This document shows positions 1 through 8,179 of a stretch of 64,000 nucleotides of DNA, one piece after another. The translations under genes were made by a program, and so were the position numbers. Under the pieces are notes generated by a model, which was not told the origin of the DNA, did no database searches, and saw only the letters and a list, made by a program, of their open reading frames with translations. Source of the DNA: Limnohabitans sp. DM1 (lineage in GTDB: Bacteria > Pseudomonadota > Gammaproteobacteria > Burkholderiales > Burkholderiaceae_C); NCBI RefSeq assembly GCF_001269385.1, contig NZ_CXOO01000029.1, forward strand, positions 1 to 64,000. Direction: 5' to 3'. Positions within the stretch are counted from its first letter, which is position 1; each line of letters opens with the position of its first letter.

Positions 1-721
1 CGCTGATGCCGTTGCCAGGCGCGTGTTGTTTGTAACCGAAGGGCGCGATGCTAAAACCATCAAGGAACTGGCGTCCTACCTGGAAGACCATGGCTGCCCG
101 TGCGAAAACATCATCCAGACCAGCATCGACATGTCGCCCGCCTTCATCTCGGGGGTTACCCAGCATTTGCCCAACGCCCGGATCACGTTTGACAAGTTTC
201 ACATCATCGGTCACGCAAGCACTGCAGTGGACAAGATGCGCCGGATCGAGCAGAAGACCGACAAGTCTCTCAAGGGCATGCGCTGGACTTTGCTCAAAGA
301 CACAGCCAAGCTCAAACCGGAGGCGGCAGCTGAACTGGATGCGTTGATGGCCAAGATGACCGTCAAACGCACGGCCAGGGCGTGGTCCTACAAAGAGCAG
401 TTGCGTGAGATCCTTGATCGAAAGCAGATCAACGTTGTGCGAACCATGCTGGATCACTGGTGCACATGCGTGATGCGCTCCAAGGTCGAACCGATGAAGG
501 ACGTTGCCAAGATGATCCGCGCTCATATGGAAGGCATCGTGGCCTGGGCGCAGACACGCCAGACCAACGGATTCCTCGAAGCCATCAACGGTTTGTTCCA
601 GGCATCCAAGCGTCGTGCGCGTGGGTTTACGCGAATCACAACGATCAAGACTGTCATCTTCTTGATCGCCGGGAGACTCGACTTCCACGCTATCAATCCT
701 CATGCTGGGCAACCCACTTGA
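1..721 (+). CDS. ISL3-family DDE transposase, C-terminal part (5' end outside window)
   Basis: The frame is open to the left edge (codons from base 2), so the GTG at 23 is an internal codon, not the start. The visible 240 residues hold the C-terminal catalytic half of an ISL3 transposase: a conserved VLFVTEGRD strand, the Asp-containing segment SIDMSPAFI, then FDKFHI, and late in the protein LEAINGLFQASKRRARGF, which carries the catalytic Glu and the basic helix typical of the family. The protein ends close to the inverted repeat, as usual in these elements. No internal stop or frameshift is visible, so the enzyme could be active if the missing N-terminal zinc-finger/HTH part is intact. Confidence 0.9.
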   Translation, partial: ADAVARRVLFVTEGRDAKTIKELASYLEDHGCPCENIIQTSIDMSPAFISGVTQHLPNARITFDKFHIIGHASTAVDKMRRIEQKTDKSLKGMRWTLLKDTAKLKPEAAAELDALMAKMTVKRTARAWSYKEQLREILDRKQINVVRTMLDHWCTCVMRSKVEPMKDVAKMIRAHMEGIVAWAQTRQTNGFLEAINGLFQASKRRARGFTRITTIKTVIFLIAGRLDFHAINPHAGQPT

Positions 722-735
722 AATTCATCAGAGCC
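1..735 (+). mobile_element. ISL3-family insertion sequence, 3' portion
   Basis: The window opens inside an insertion sequence. It carries an ISL3-type transposase running to 721, and 14 bases later the sequence AATTCATCAGAGCC ends at 735. Its reverse complement starts GGCTCTGATG, which resembles the GGCTCT-type terminal inverted repeat of the ISL3 family. From about 738 the reading frame becomes soxA, so the right boundary is placed at 735. ISL3 elements usually make 8-bp target duplications; the expected copy on this side would be the A-rich octamer just after 735. The left end lies outside the window, so the duplication cannot be checked. The exact boundary is inferred. Confidence 0.75.
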
Positions 736-1079
736 AAAAAACTTTTTATGAAGTGGGCAAGCGCCTGTTCTTCCAGCGTGGTGGCCCGCATGACTTCTCC
801 TGCGCCTCTTGCCACGGTGAAGAAGGCAAGCGCATCCGCTTGCAAGACCTGCCCATCCTGACCAAGAACCCGGGGGACGGCGTGGGCTTCGCCGCTTGGC
901 CGGCCTACCGCGTTTCGAACGGTCAAATGTGGAGCATGCAACTGCGTCTGAACGATTGTTACCGGCAACAACGCTTCCCCTATCCCGGTTTTGCCAGTGA
1001 CGCCACTGTTGCTTTGTCCACATATTTGGGTGTGAACGCCAAGGGCTCTGCCTCGGTTGCACCGGCCATCAAACGCTGA
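736..1079 (+). pseudogene. soxA: soxA, 3' fragment interrupted by the insertion sequence
   Basis: SoxA is the diheme or monoheme c-type subunit of the periplasmic SoxAX complex, which links thiosulfate to the SoxY carrier. Only about 113 C-terminal residues are present. They include the C-terminal heme motif in FSCASCHG (residues about 20-27 of the fragment) and RLNDCYRQQR, whose Cys is the known active-site heme ligand that becomes a persulfide. The signal peptide and N-terminal domain are missing; family members are usually about 270-290 residues. The frame reads directly from the insertion sequence into soxA. The 5' part may survive to the left of the element, outside the window. soxX follows after 18 bp, as in normal sox operons. 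Confidence 0.9.
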
Positions 1080-1097
1080 CCCAAGCAGGAGAAACCC

Positions 1098-1754
1098 ATG
1101 AACAAAAAGACCCAACTCGTTTTGGCCAGCTTGGCGGCCGCTTTGGTGGCTGCAGGCTGCGCATCTGGCCCCTCTGTGGCCGAGCTCAATGCCCTGACCG
1201 ACAAGATCGTCAAGGCTTCTTTCCGTGATGAGGCGCATGTCAAGGTCGAGCGTATCACCGCCACCGACGACACCAACCGCGCTTGCAGCGAAGCCGATGT
1301 GGCGGGCAAACCACTGGACGAGAAAACGGCCAAGGCCATCGAAGAAGCCAACCTCAAAGCCGTCAAATGGCCATCGGACGGCCAATTCATCGGTGACTGG
1401 AAGCAAGGTGAAGCCATTGCGCAAAGCGGTCGTGGTTTGACCTGGACCGATTCGGCCACCGCGGTCAATGGTGGCAATTGCTACAACTGCCACCAGATCA
1501 GTAAAGAAGAAATTTCTTACGGCACCATTGGTCCTAGCCTCTACAACTACGGCAAGATCCGCGGTGTCACTAACCCGAACGATCCAGCCAGCAAAGCCAT
1601 TGTGGAATACACCTGGGGCAAGATCTGGAACGCCAAGGCCTACAACGCCTGCTCCAACATGCCCCGCGCTGGCCACATGGGCATCTTGAACGAAACGCAG
1701 GTCCGCCACATCGTGGGTTTGTTGCTCGATCCAAAATCTCCTGTCAATCAGTAA
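1098..1754 (+). CDS. soxX: SoxX, c-type cytochrome subunit of the SoxAX complex
   Basis: SoxX is the small heme subunit that pairs with SoxA to oxidise thiosulfate onto SoxYZ in the periplasm. The 218-residue protein begins with a Lys-rich signal and a lipobox-like VAAGC around residues 16-20, so it may be a lipoprotein; many SoxX proteins are soluble. The heme site CYNCH is near residue 128 and a probable axial Met lies in NMPRAGH near 186. A Shine-Dalgarno AGGAG precedes ATG 1098. The roughly 70 residues between signal and heme are longer than in short SoxX proteins. It is co-directional with the broken soxA, so its expression may depend on readthrough from the insertion sequence. Confidence 0.92.
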   Translation: MNKKTQLVLASLAAALVAAGCASGPSVAELNALTDKIVKASFRDEAHVKVERITATDDTNRACSEADVAGKPLDEKTAKAIEEANLKAVKWPSDGQFIGDWKQGEAIAQSGRGLTWTDSATAVNGGNCYNCHQISKEEISYGTIGPSLYNYGKIRGVTNPNDPASKAIVEYTWGKIWNAKAYNACSNMPRAGHMGILNETQVRHIVGLLLDPKSPVNQ

Positions 1755-1761
1755 TCCCTTG

Positions 1762-1785
1762 AAAACCCGGCTGGTCCGGGTTTTT
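1762..1785 (+). terminator. Rho-independent terminator after soxX
   Basis: AAAACCCGG, a 5-base loop, then CCGGGTTTTT form a GC stem followed by a T run 7 bases after the soxX stop. It should end or attenuate the soxA-soxX transcript before soxB, which then needs readthrough or its own promoter; an AT-rich TATATAT lies at 1794-1800. Confidence 0.8.
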
Positions 1786-1814
1786 AAAGTTTCTATATAT
1801 CAGTGGTTGCAAAT

Positions 1815-3548
1815 ATGAATCTCTCCAAACGCGAATTTATCCAGGTCATGGGCGCTGGCACGATGGCTGGCATGAGCATGGGCTCTTTTGCCGAAGCCAG
1901 TGCGGCCACCGCATCGAACGGGCTGTACGACATTCCCAAGTTCGGTCATGTGTCATTCCTGCACATGACCGACTGCCATGCCCAGCTCAAGCCGATTTAT
2001 TTCCGTGAGCCCAGCATCAACATGGGTATTGGTTCCATGGAAGGGAATTTGCCGCATTTGGTGGGTGAGTATTTGTTGCAAGTGGCCAAGATCCGCCCGG
2101 GCACGGCAGAAGCCCATGCGCTGACTTACCTGGACTACGAAAAAGCCGCCAAGCGCTACGGAAAGGTGGGTGGTTTTGCGCACCTGGCCACACTGGTCAA
2201 GCGCATGAAGGCCAGCCGCCCCGGCGCTTTGCTGCTCGACGGGGGTGACACCTGGCAAGGCTCGGGCACCAGTTTGTGGACCAACGGACAGGACATGGTC
2301 GATGCCTGCAAACTGTTGGGCGTGGACGTGATGACCGGCCACTGGGAATTCACCCTGGGCATGGAGCGCGTCAAGGAAATCGTCGAAAAAGACTTTGCAG
2401 GCAAGGTCGACTTTGTGGCGCAAAACATCAAGACCAGCGACTTTGGCGATCCGGTGTTCAAGCCCTATGTGATCCGCGAGATCAATGGCGTGCCCTGCGC
2501 CATCATTGGCCAGGCTTTCCCCTACACCCCGATTGCCAACCCGCGTTACATGGTGGCCGACTGGGAGTTCGGCATCCAGGACGAGAACATGCAAAAGATG
2601 GTGGACGAGGCACGTGGCAAAGGCGCGCAGGTCGTCGTCGTCATCAGCCACAACGGCATGGACGTGGACCTGAAAATGGCCAGCCGCGTGAGCGGCATCG
2701 ATGCCATCATGGGTGGCCACACGCACGACGGCATGCCCGTGGCCTCCATCGTGTCCAACAAGGGTGGCAAGACCATCGTCACCAATGCGGGCTCGAATGG
2801 CAAGTTTTTGGGTGTGCTCGACTTCGAGGTCAAGGACAAAAAAGTCAGCGACTTCCGCTACAAGCTGCTGCCCGTGTTCTCCAACATGCTGCCCGCCGAC
2901 AAGGAGATGGACGCCTTGATCACCAAGATCCGTGCGCCCTACGAAAGCAAGCTGGCCGAAAAACTGGCGGTGACCGATGGTTTGCTTTACCGCCGGGGCA
3001 ACTTCAATGGCACCGGCGACCAGTTGCTGGTGGACGCACTGCTCGACGTGCAAGGTGCAGAGATCGCTTTCTCACCTGGCTTCCGTTGGGGTACCACGCT
3101 CTTGTCGGGCCAAGCCATCACCCGCGAGTGGTTGCTCGACATGACAGCCACCACTTACTCGTATGCCACCGTGACCGAGATGACGGGCGACACCATCAAG
3201 ACGGTGCTGGAAGACGTGGCAGACAACTTGTTCAACCCCGATCCGTATTACCAGCAAGGCGGCGACATGGTCCGCGTGGGTGGTTTGAGCTACAGCTGCA
3301 ACCCCGTGGGCACCATGGGCAACCGCATTGGCGATTTGCGTTTGAAGGGGCAGCTCATCGAATCAGGCAAGAAGTACAAGGTGGCGGGCTGGGCGCCTGT
3401 GGCCGAAGAGGCCCGCAACCAAGGCAACAAGCAGGTGTGGGAAGTGGTTGAGACCTGGCTCAAGGCGCAAGGCGGACGCGTCAAGCCTCGCCAACTCAAC
3501 GCGCCCAAAATCATGGGCGCATTACCCAACAAGGGCTACGCCGCTTGA
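1815..3548 (+). CDS. soxB: SoxB thiosulfohydrolase
   Basis: SoxB is the dimanganese periplasmic hydrolase that releases sulfate from SoxY-bound cysteine S-thiosulfonate. The family metallophosphatase signatures are intact: HMTDCHAQLKP (about residues 50-60), LLDGGDTWQGSG (about 142), TGHWEFTLG (about 175), SHNGMD (about 280) and MGGHTHDG (about 300). The 5'-nucleotidase C-terminal domain follows. ATG 1815 gives the usual N-terminus MNLSKREFIQ; an in-frame GTG at 1803 would add four residues, and neither has a clear ribosome site. The Tat-type leader has Lys-Arg (SKREF) where twin-Arg is normal. Length (577 aa) fits the family. The gene is intact although upstream soxA is not. Confidence 0.95.
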   Translation: MNLSKREFIQVMGAGTMAGMSMGSFAEASAATASNGLYDIPKFGHVSFLHMTDCHAQLKPIYFREPSINMGIGSMEGNLPHLVGEYLLQVAKIRPGTAEAHALTYLDYEKAAKRYGKVGGFAHLATLVKRMKASRPGALLLDGGDTWQGSGTSLWTNGQDMVDACKLLGVDVMTGHWEFTLGMERVKEIVEKDFAGKVDFVAQNIKTSDFGDPVFKPYVIREINGVPCAIIGQAFPYTPIANPRYMVADWEFGIQDENMQKMVDEARGKGAQVVVVISHNGMDVDLKMASRVSGIDAIMGGHTHDGMPVASIVSNKGGKTIVTNAGSNGKFLGVLDFEVKDKKVSDFRYKLLPVFSNMLPADKEMDALITKIRAPYESKLAEKLAVTDGLLYRRGNFNGTGDQLLVDALLDVQGAEIAFSPGFRWGTTLLSGQAITREWLLDMTATTYSYATVTEMTGDTIKTVLEDVADNLFNPDPYYQQGGDMVRVGGLSYSCNPVGTMGNRIGDLRLKGQLIESGKKYKVAGWAPVAEEARNQGNKQVWEVVETWLKAQGGRVKPRQLNAPKIMGALPNKGYAA

Positions 3549-3607
3549 CGTGTGCGTGCGGCGCCACACAGCACCATCAGCGCTGCACTTTTGAAGGAGG
3601 GATCACC

Positions 3608-4606
3608 ATGAAAAGAAGACAACTGTTGTGGGCCAGCGCGGCCATCGGTGGCGTGGCCATGTGGCCCGAAGCTCGTTTGCTGGCGCAGCAAGCTCAAGAC
3701 TTCGTGGAAGGCCCGCCTGTGGCCGATATCCCCGCCAAACAACTGTCGCCACATGTGTGGATGGTGTTCTCTCCGGACGGTTTTCCGACCGTTGAAAACC
3801 GGGGCATGATGTCCAATGTGATTTTTGTGGTGACCTCTGCCGGTGTCGTGGTGATCGACTCCGGTGCTTCACTGCAAATTGGTCAAATGGCCATTCGCAT
3901 GATCCGCAAGGTGACCGATAAACCCGTGGTGGCGGTGTTCAACAGCCACTACCACGGTGACCATTGGCTGGGCAACCACGCTTTTGTCAAAACCTATGGG
4001 GACAAGCTGCCCATTTATGCACTGCCCAACACCATTGAAAAAATCAAAGGCACCGAAGGCAATTTGTGGCGCAGCCTGATGGAGCGCTGGACCAACCAGT
4101 CCACCTTCGGCACCCAGGTGGTGGTGCCCAACACGCCCGTGCAGCATGGGCAAGTGATTCAGATCGGTGATGTGAGCTTTCGCATGCACCACTACGGTAC
4201 GGCCCATACCCCCTCTGATTTGTGTGTCGAGGTCATTCAAGACAAACTCACCGCGGTGGGCGACATCGCCATGGCCAACCGCATTGCCAACATGGACGAC
4301 GGTTCTTACCCCGGTACGTTCAAGTATTACCAAGAGCTGATGGCGGCCACGGGCGAACAGATGTGGGTGCCCGGCCATGGCATGGGCAGCAAAGACTTGC
4401 TCAAGACTTATGGCGAGTTCATGGCAGGCATTTGGGAGCCTTGCTTGCAAGCCGTCAAAGATGGCAAGAGTGAAGCCGATGCGCGCAGCATGGTTCTCAA
4501 AGACCCGCGCGTGCAAGCACGCGCCAAGTCGATGCAGGGGTTTGAAGGCAACATAGGCAAATACATCAGTCTGGCCTATCTTGAGGCAGAAAAAGAAGCG
4601 TTCTGA
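3608..4606 (+). CDS. SoxH-like MBL-fold metallo-hydrolase, Tat-exported
   Basis: This is a zinc metallo-beta-lactamase-fold hydrolase of about 332 residues. The zinc ligands are visible in NSHYHGDHWLGNH (HxHxDH), a His in YGTAHTPSD, and VPGHGMG near the C-terminus. The N-terminus MKRRQLLWASAAIGG has a twin-Arg type signal, so it probably acts in the periplasm. ATG 3608 is chosen because AAGGAGGG lies just upstream; an in-frame start at 3545 would add an unlikely leader that overlaps soxB. Such genes (soxH or quinoprotein-relay hydrolases) often lie in sox clusters. The substrate is not established, and soxH is dispensable for thiosulfate oxidation where tested. Confidence 0.85.
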   Translation: MKRRQLLWASAAIGGVAMWPEARLLAQQAQDFVEGPPVADIPAKQLSPHVWMVFSPDGFPTVENRGMMSNVIFVVTSAGVVVIDSGASLQIGQMAIRMIRKVTDKPVVAVFNSHYHGDHWLGNHAFVKTYGDKLPIYALPNTIEKIKGTEGNLWRSLMERWTNQSTFGTQVVVPNTPVQHGQVIQIGDVSFRMHHYGTAHTPSDLCVEVIQDKLTAVGDIAMANRIANMDDGSYPGTFKYYQELMAATGEQMWVPGHGMGSKDLLKTYGEFMAGIWEPCLQAVKDGKSEADARSMVLKDPRVQARAKSMQGFEGNIGKYISLAYLEAEKEAF

Positions 4607-4696
4607 ATCAGACTGCGCAGTGACATTCGTGTTTGGCAATGGCCGTTTTCGGCCCTGGCAAACTGGTTGTAATGGGTGAAGGACAGGAGCAGGACA

Positions 4697-5419
4697 ATGG
4701 CTGTTTCAATGCAAAATCATTCTGCAATGCCGTGGTCGCAGCTTTGGTTCAGAAGCCGTGATGATGTGACCCCCTTCATCAACGATACGGCGGTTCGAAT
4801 CCGTGCGGGCATTCTGTTAGCCATTCCAGTGTTCATGGTCTTCACGTTGTTGGACATCATTTTTGGTAGCCGATGGGTGGTGACCGGCGAGGTCATCAAG
4901 GACACCTTTGAAACTGACTTTGACGGTCGAATTTTGTACATGGTTGAGGCGGTCAGAAGAACCTATGACTACACGGTTCAAACCTGGTTGTTGATGTATG
5001 CCTTGATTGAAATGTTGCTCGGCATGAGTGTCAAAACGGCTTATCTTTCTCCCACGATCTGGTTGTCTAGTTTTTTGGCCCGAAGGGCAAGCCCCGTATG
5101 GAAGCCATTGGCGCCGAAGCGATTTGCCTGGACCATTGGCGCATCCATGATCAGCGTGTGTCTGGTGTTTTTCCACCCTGAGAAATTCGCGGCAGCCCTG
5201 AATTTCATGACCCAAAGCCATTGGCTTCCGACGACGGAACAATACTTGCCACGTTGGTTGCCCTTGGTGATGGTGTGGGTGTGTCTGGGGTTCATGTGGT
5301 TCGAGGCCGTGCTGGGTTATTGCCTGGGCTGCCAAGTTCACGCGCTGCTCGTCAAGTTGGGTGTTTTTCAGGAGCCCTGTGAAGCTTGCAACAACCTGGA
5401 TTTCGGGCCGCCACATTGA
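4697..5419 (+). CDS. DUF4395-type integral membrane protein
   Basis: A 240-residue polytopic membrane protein with hydrophobic segments around residues 35-60, 95-115, 145-160 and 190-215. The C-terminal stretch FEAVLGYCLGCQVHALL followed by EPCEAC matches the Cys-bearing end of DUF4395 proteins, which are often found next to thioredoxin-like or sulfur genes. ATG 4697 is chosen because AGGAG lies about 8 bases upstream; the GTG at 4676 is less well placed. It is 90 bp after the metallo-hydrolase and probably in the same unit. The cysteines suggest redox chemistry or binding of a sulfur species, but no function is proven. Confidence 0.7.
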   Translation: MAVSMQNHSAMPWSQLWFRSRDDVTPFINDTAVRIRAGILLAIPVFMVFTLLDIIFGSRWVVTGEVIKDTFETDFDGRILYMVEAVRRTYDYTVQTWLLMYALIEMLLGMSVKTAYLSPTIWLSSFLARRASPVWKPLAPKRFAWTIGASMISVCLVFFHPEKFAAALNFMTQSHWLPTTEQYLPRWLPLVMVWVCLGFMWFEAVLGYCLGCQVHALLVKLGVFQEPCEACNNLDFGPPH

Positions 5420-5517
5420 AGTCAGCTGATCTGAATGTGTGAGACGAGAAGGATGAAGTCTTGCCTTTGCAAATGGCGTCGCATTTGCCATGACCTGTGT
5501 TGGAATCCCAAGAGCCT

Positions 5518-6465
5518 ATGAGCTTGTTTCAATCTGGAATGGATCGCAGGCAGTGGATGGCTGCCGTGACTGGATTGGCCTTCGCGTCAACGCTGGGGGC
5601 TCAGCCTGCAAAGACGGCACGCTTGGTGGTCATTGGGGGCGCTGAAGATCGCTTGAAGGACCGCGTGATTTTGCGCAAATTTGTGGAGTACTGTGGTGGA
5701 TCAAGGGCACGAATCCGACTGATCACCACCGCCAGTGCGCAGCCAGCCATGACGTGGGAGAGCTACCGCGCGGTGTTCTCAGAGTTGGGCGTAGACAACT
5801 TTGAGCAGTTGGCCCTGACCGATCGCGACAGTGCTTTTGCACCTCAGTTGTCGCAGGAAATCCTTCAAGCGGATGGTATTTTTATCAGCGGCGGGGATCA
5901 GGGCCGCCTGATGGACGTGATTTGGGAAACGCCAGCGTATCGCAGCTTGCATGAGGCTTTTCATCTTCACGCTTGTTGCCTGGGCGGAACCAGCGCCGGA
6001 GCGGCCGTGATGTCCAGGCACATGATCTCGCAGGGCCCCGCTGTGCTTCGGCCCATTAAATGGGCCACCGAAACAGACATTGGTTTGGGTTTTGTTTCGA
6101 ACGCGGTGGTCGATCAGCACTTTTCCGAGCGCCGCCGGCTGGCCCGGCTGATGTCGACTTTGGCTCAGCGACCTGACTTGCTGGGTGTGGGCATTGATGA
6201 AGACACAGCCTTGGTGATTGAGCGCAATCGCAGCATTGAGGTGATCGGCCGGGGCGCTGTCACGGTGGTGGATCCCAGCAGGATGCAGTCCAACGTGGAC
6301 GACGTGGGGCTTGAAGAGCAGATGGAAATGCTGGGTGTAGTCATTCACATGCTGCCTTCTGGTCACCGTTACAGCCTGGATTCCAAGTTGCAAGCCGCAC
6401 GCTGGCCCGAAAGCCTTCGCCGCGTGCTGACGCGTCTTGTCGCACCAGGCCCATTGCGAGGCTGA
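5518..6465 (+). CDS. Cyanophycinase-like S51-family peptidase, exported
   Basis: A 315-residue protein of the cyanophycinase/peptidase E (S51) family. The nucleophile elbow is GGTSAGAAVMS (about residues 160-170), preceded by FISGGDQGRL, and LVVIGGAED marks the Rossmann-like start. Family members hydrolyse beta-Asp-Arg bonds of cyanophycin. The N-terminus DRRQWMAAVTGLAFASTLGAQ looks like a Tat or Sec leader, so this one is probably extracytoplasmic. ATG 5518 has AAGAG just upstream; a GTG at 5497 is possible. No cyanophycin synthetase is visible here, so the substrate may be another beta-aspartyl peptide. It is separated by about 100 bp from the sox-associated genes and may be an independent unit. 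Confidence 0.82.
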   Translation: MSLFQSGMDRRQWMAAVTGLAFASTLGAQPAKTARLVVIGGAEDRLKDRVILRKFVEYCGGSRARIRLITTASAQPAMTWESYRAVFSELGVDNFEQLALTDRDSAFAPQLSQEILQADGIFISGGDQGRLMDVIWETPAYRSLHEAFHLHACCLGGTSAGAAVMSRHMISQGPAVLRPIKWATETDIGLGFVSNAVVDQHFSERRRLARLMSTLAQRPDLLGVGIDEDTALVIERNRSIEVIGRGAVTVVDPSRMQSNVDDVGLEEQMEMLGVVIHMLPSGHRYSLDSKLQAARWPESLRRVLTRLVAPGPLRG

Positions 6466-6524
6466 AGATCGCAGCAGGTCGTCCCCGCGATCTGGCTCGT
6501 GGCATTCGCTTGGGTCCATCAAAC

Positions 6525-6588
6525 AAAAAAATCCGCACCGTTTTGAATGTGTGCGGATTCAGGTTTGGTGCCCCCGACAGTCATCGAA
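6525..6588 (-). repeat. Distal attachment-site copy (tRNA-Arg 3' end remnant and terminator)
   Basis: Bases 6525-6580 match 15556-15611 with a single difference (T at 6548, C at 15579), and weaker identity continues to 6588. On the minus strand the repeat reads the last bases of the tRNA T-arm, the acceptor 3' strand, CCA and a terminator hairpin. Here the rest of the tRNA is missing, so this is the displaced end created by integration. It lies about 100 bp upstream of the integrase start. Confidence 0.9.
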
Positions 6589-6639
6589 TTTAGCCCGAAA
6601 ACCCGCATGAACTGGTGCTTTCGTTTTCAGTGTGGTCAA

Positions 6640-6661
6640 ATGTGCCCCCAAATGTGCCCCC
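6640..6661 (+). repeat. Two ATGTGCCCCC repeats upstream of the integrase
   Basis: Exact copies at 6640-6649 and 6652-6661 start 12 bp apart and lie between the attachment repeat and the integrase start. The same decamer recurs eight times at the other end of the element (15072-15493). Placement at both ends suggests integrase arm-type or excisionase binding sites. Confidence 0.6.
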
Positions 6662-6682
6662 ACACTGCGAAGGATACCCCCC

Positions 6683-7897
6683 ATGAAACTGACCGATGCG
6701 AAGCTACGGACCCTGACCCAGCCGGGTAAACATGCTGACGGTGCAGGGCTTTACCTGGAACTGACCCCAGCGGGCGGCAAGTACTGGCGCATGAAGTACC
6801 GGCACGGCGGCAAAGAAAAGCGCCTGGCCTTTGGGGTGTACCCGGCTGTAAGCCTGAAAGATGCCCGGGAAAAAGCCGAAGCGGCCCGCAAGCTGCTGCA
6901 AGCCGGTGACGATCCCGGCGAAACCAAAAAGGCCGCGAAGGCCCAAACCGTTTTTGAAACGGCCAACACCTTGCAGGCGGTGGCCGCTGACTGGATGGCG
7001 CACCAGTCAACCCGCTGGGAGCCTGCAACCAAGGCCCGGGTTTTGGCTTCACTTGAAACCGACATATTCCCCGTGCTGGGTACCCGCCCGCTGGCCAGCA
7101 TTCGCCCGAGCGAGGTGATGAAGGCGGTTCAAAAGATCGAGGCCCGGGGCGCTGGCGATCAAGCGGCCCGGGTGCTGCAACGGATCAAACAGGTTTACCG
7201 ATGGGCTGTGACCCATGAGCGAATCGAGGCTAACCCCATGCTCGACCTGATGCCCGGCGAGATACTCAAACCCCGCGAAGTGAAGCACAGGGCCGCGCTG
7301 TCTGACCGTGACCTGTCCGGGTTCCTGGTGAAGCTGAACGCCTACCAAGGCGACACCAACACGGTGCAAGCCCTGCGCCTGCTGCTGCTGACCACCACCC
7401 GCCCGGGTGAAGTGCGGGGCGCACGTTGGAGCGAGTTTCACCCAGCCGAATCCCTTTGGATCATCCCCGCCGACCGAATGAAAATGCGCGAAGAACACAG
7501 GGTTCCGCTGTCACGCCAAGCCCTGCAAGTGCTGGAAACAATGCGCCCGATCAGCGGTGACAGGGAATTGGTTTTCCCTTCGCCCTTCTACCCTTCAAAG
7601 CCCCTGAGTGAAAACACGTTCAATTCAGCATTGGCCCGCATGGGTTACAAAAACACGGCCACGGCGCACGGGTTCCGGGCGCTGTTTTCCACGGTGATGA
7701 ACGAGCATGATCGAAGCCTGCGCGATGTGATCGAGCGCCAGCTAGCCCACAAAGAACGCGATCAGGTGCGGGCGGCTTACCACCGATCCACCTACATGAA
7801 AGACCGGGCCGACTTGCTGCAATGGTGGGCTGACTACCTGGACCAAAGGGCAAAGGGGGCCGAAGTGATCGACCTGGCCACGCACAGGGCCGCATGA
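6683..7897 (+). CDS. int: Tyrosine recombinase / integrase, P4-type with DUF4102 N-terminus
   Basis: A 404-residue site-specific recombinase expected to integrate and excise the element at tRNA-Arg. The N-terminal LTDAKLRTL...GKHADGAGLYLEL with KEKRLAFGVYPAVSLKDARE is the arm-binding DUF4102 fold. A SAM-like core domain spans about residues 85-190. The catalytic domain shows TTTRPGEVRGARW (Arg I), TAHGFRALFST (HxxR), LAHKERDQVRAAYHR and the Tyr in HRSTY. ATG 6683 (MKLTDAK) is the usual family start; the frame is open further upstream to 6632, but that leader overlaps the ATGTGCCCCC repeats. A terminator follows at 7942. All catalytic residues seem present, so the enzyme should be functional. 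Confidence 0.95.
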   Translation: MKLTDAKLRTLTQPGKHADGAGLYLELTPAGGKYWRMKYRHGGKEKRLAFGVYPAVSLKDAREKAEAARKLLQAGDDPGETKKAAKAQTVFETANTLQAVAADWMAHQSTRWEPATKARVLASLETDIFPVLGTRPLASIRPSEVMKAVQKIEARGAGDQAARVLQRIKQVYRWAVTHERIEANPMLDLMPGEILKPREVKHRAALSDRDLSGFLVKLNAYQGDTNTVQALRLLLLTTTRPGEVRGARWSEFHPAESLWIIPADRMKMREEHRVPLSRQALQVLETMRPISGDRELVFPSPFYPSKPLSENTFNSALARMGYKNTATAHGFRALFSTVMNEHDRSLRDVIERQLAHKERDQVRAAYHRSTYMKDRADLLQWWADYLDQRAKGAEVIDLATHRAA

Positions 7898-7941
7898 TCT
7901 GACCCAGCCCGGCCCCGCGCTTTGCGAGACACCCCCAGCGG

Positions 7942-7967
7942 AAACCGCCCACCGAGGCGGTTTTTTT
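7942..7967 (+). terminator. Rho-independent terminator after the integrase
   Basis: AAACCGCC, a short loop, then GGCGGTTT followed by more Ts, about 45 bases after the integrase stop. Confidence 0.85.
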
Positions 7968-8019
7968 GCGCCCGGGCGGTGTGTTTGGCGCTTTTTGGCG
8001 GCTGCTATTTTGAAAAAGT

Positions 8020-8136
8020 GCGGGGACAGCGGGGACAAATTGGAAGAACTGAGGATTTATGCGGGTTTGCAGCCGTTTGAGGTGCGGGGACAAAGCGGGG
8101 ACAAAACGGGGACAAAGCGGGGACAAAGCGGGGACA
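8020..8136 (+). repeat. Left iteron cluster (GCGGGGACA motifs)
   Basis: Seven copies of GGGGACA: two 9 bp apart (8022, 8031) and five in a perfect 11-bp ladder (8086, 8097, 8108, 8119, 8130) with unit GCGGGGACAAA. An AT-rich stretch with an A run follows at 8137-8175. The 11-bp phasing puts the motifs on one helical face, as in protein-binding iterons. The same heptamer, mainly in reverse orientation, forms a second cluster at 14937-15023 beyond the primase gene. Confidence 0.8.
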
Positions 8137-8179
8137 GTATCAGTATGTGAAAAAAATTACTCATTTACATACATTCAGA

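Noticed and set aside
8020..8136. Possible CRISPR array
   Set aside because: Repeat unit is only 9-11 bp with no spacers and no cas genes; iterons fit better.
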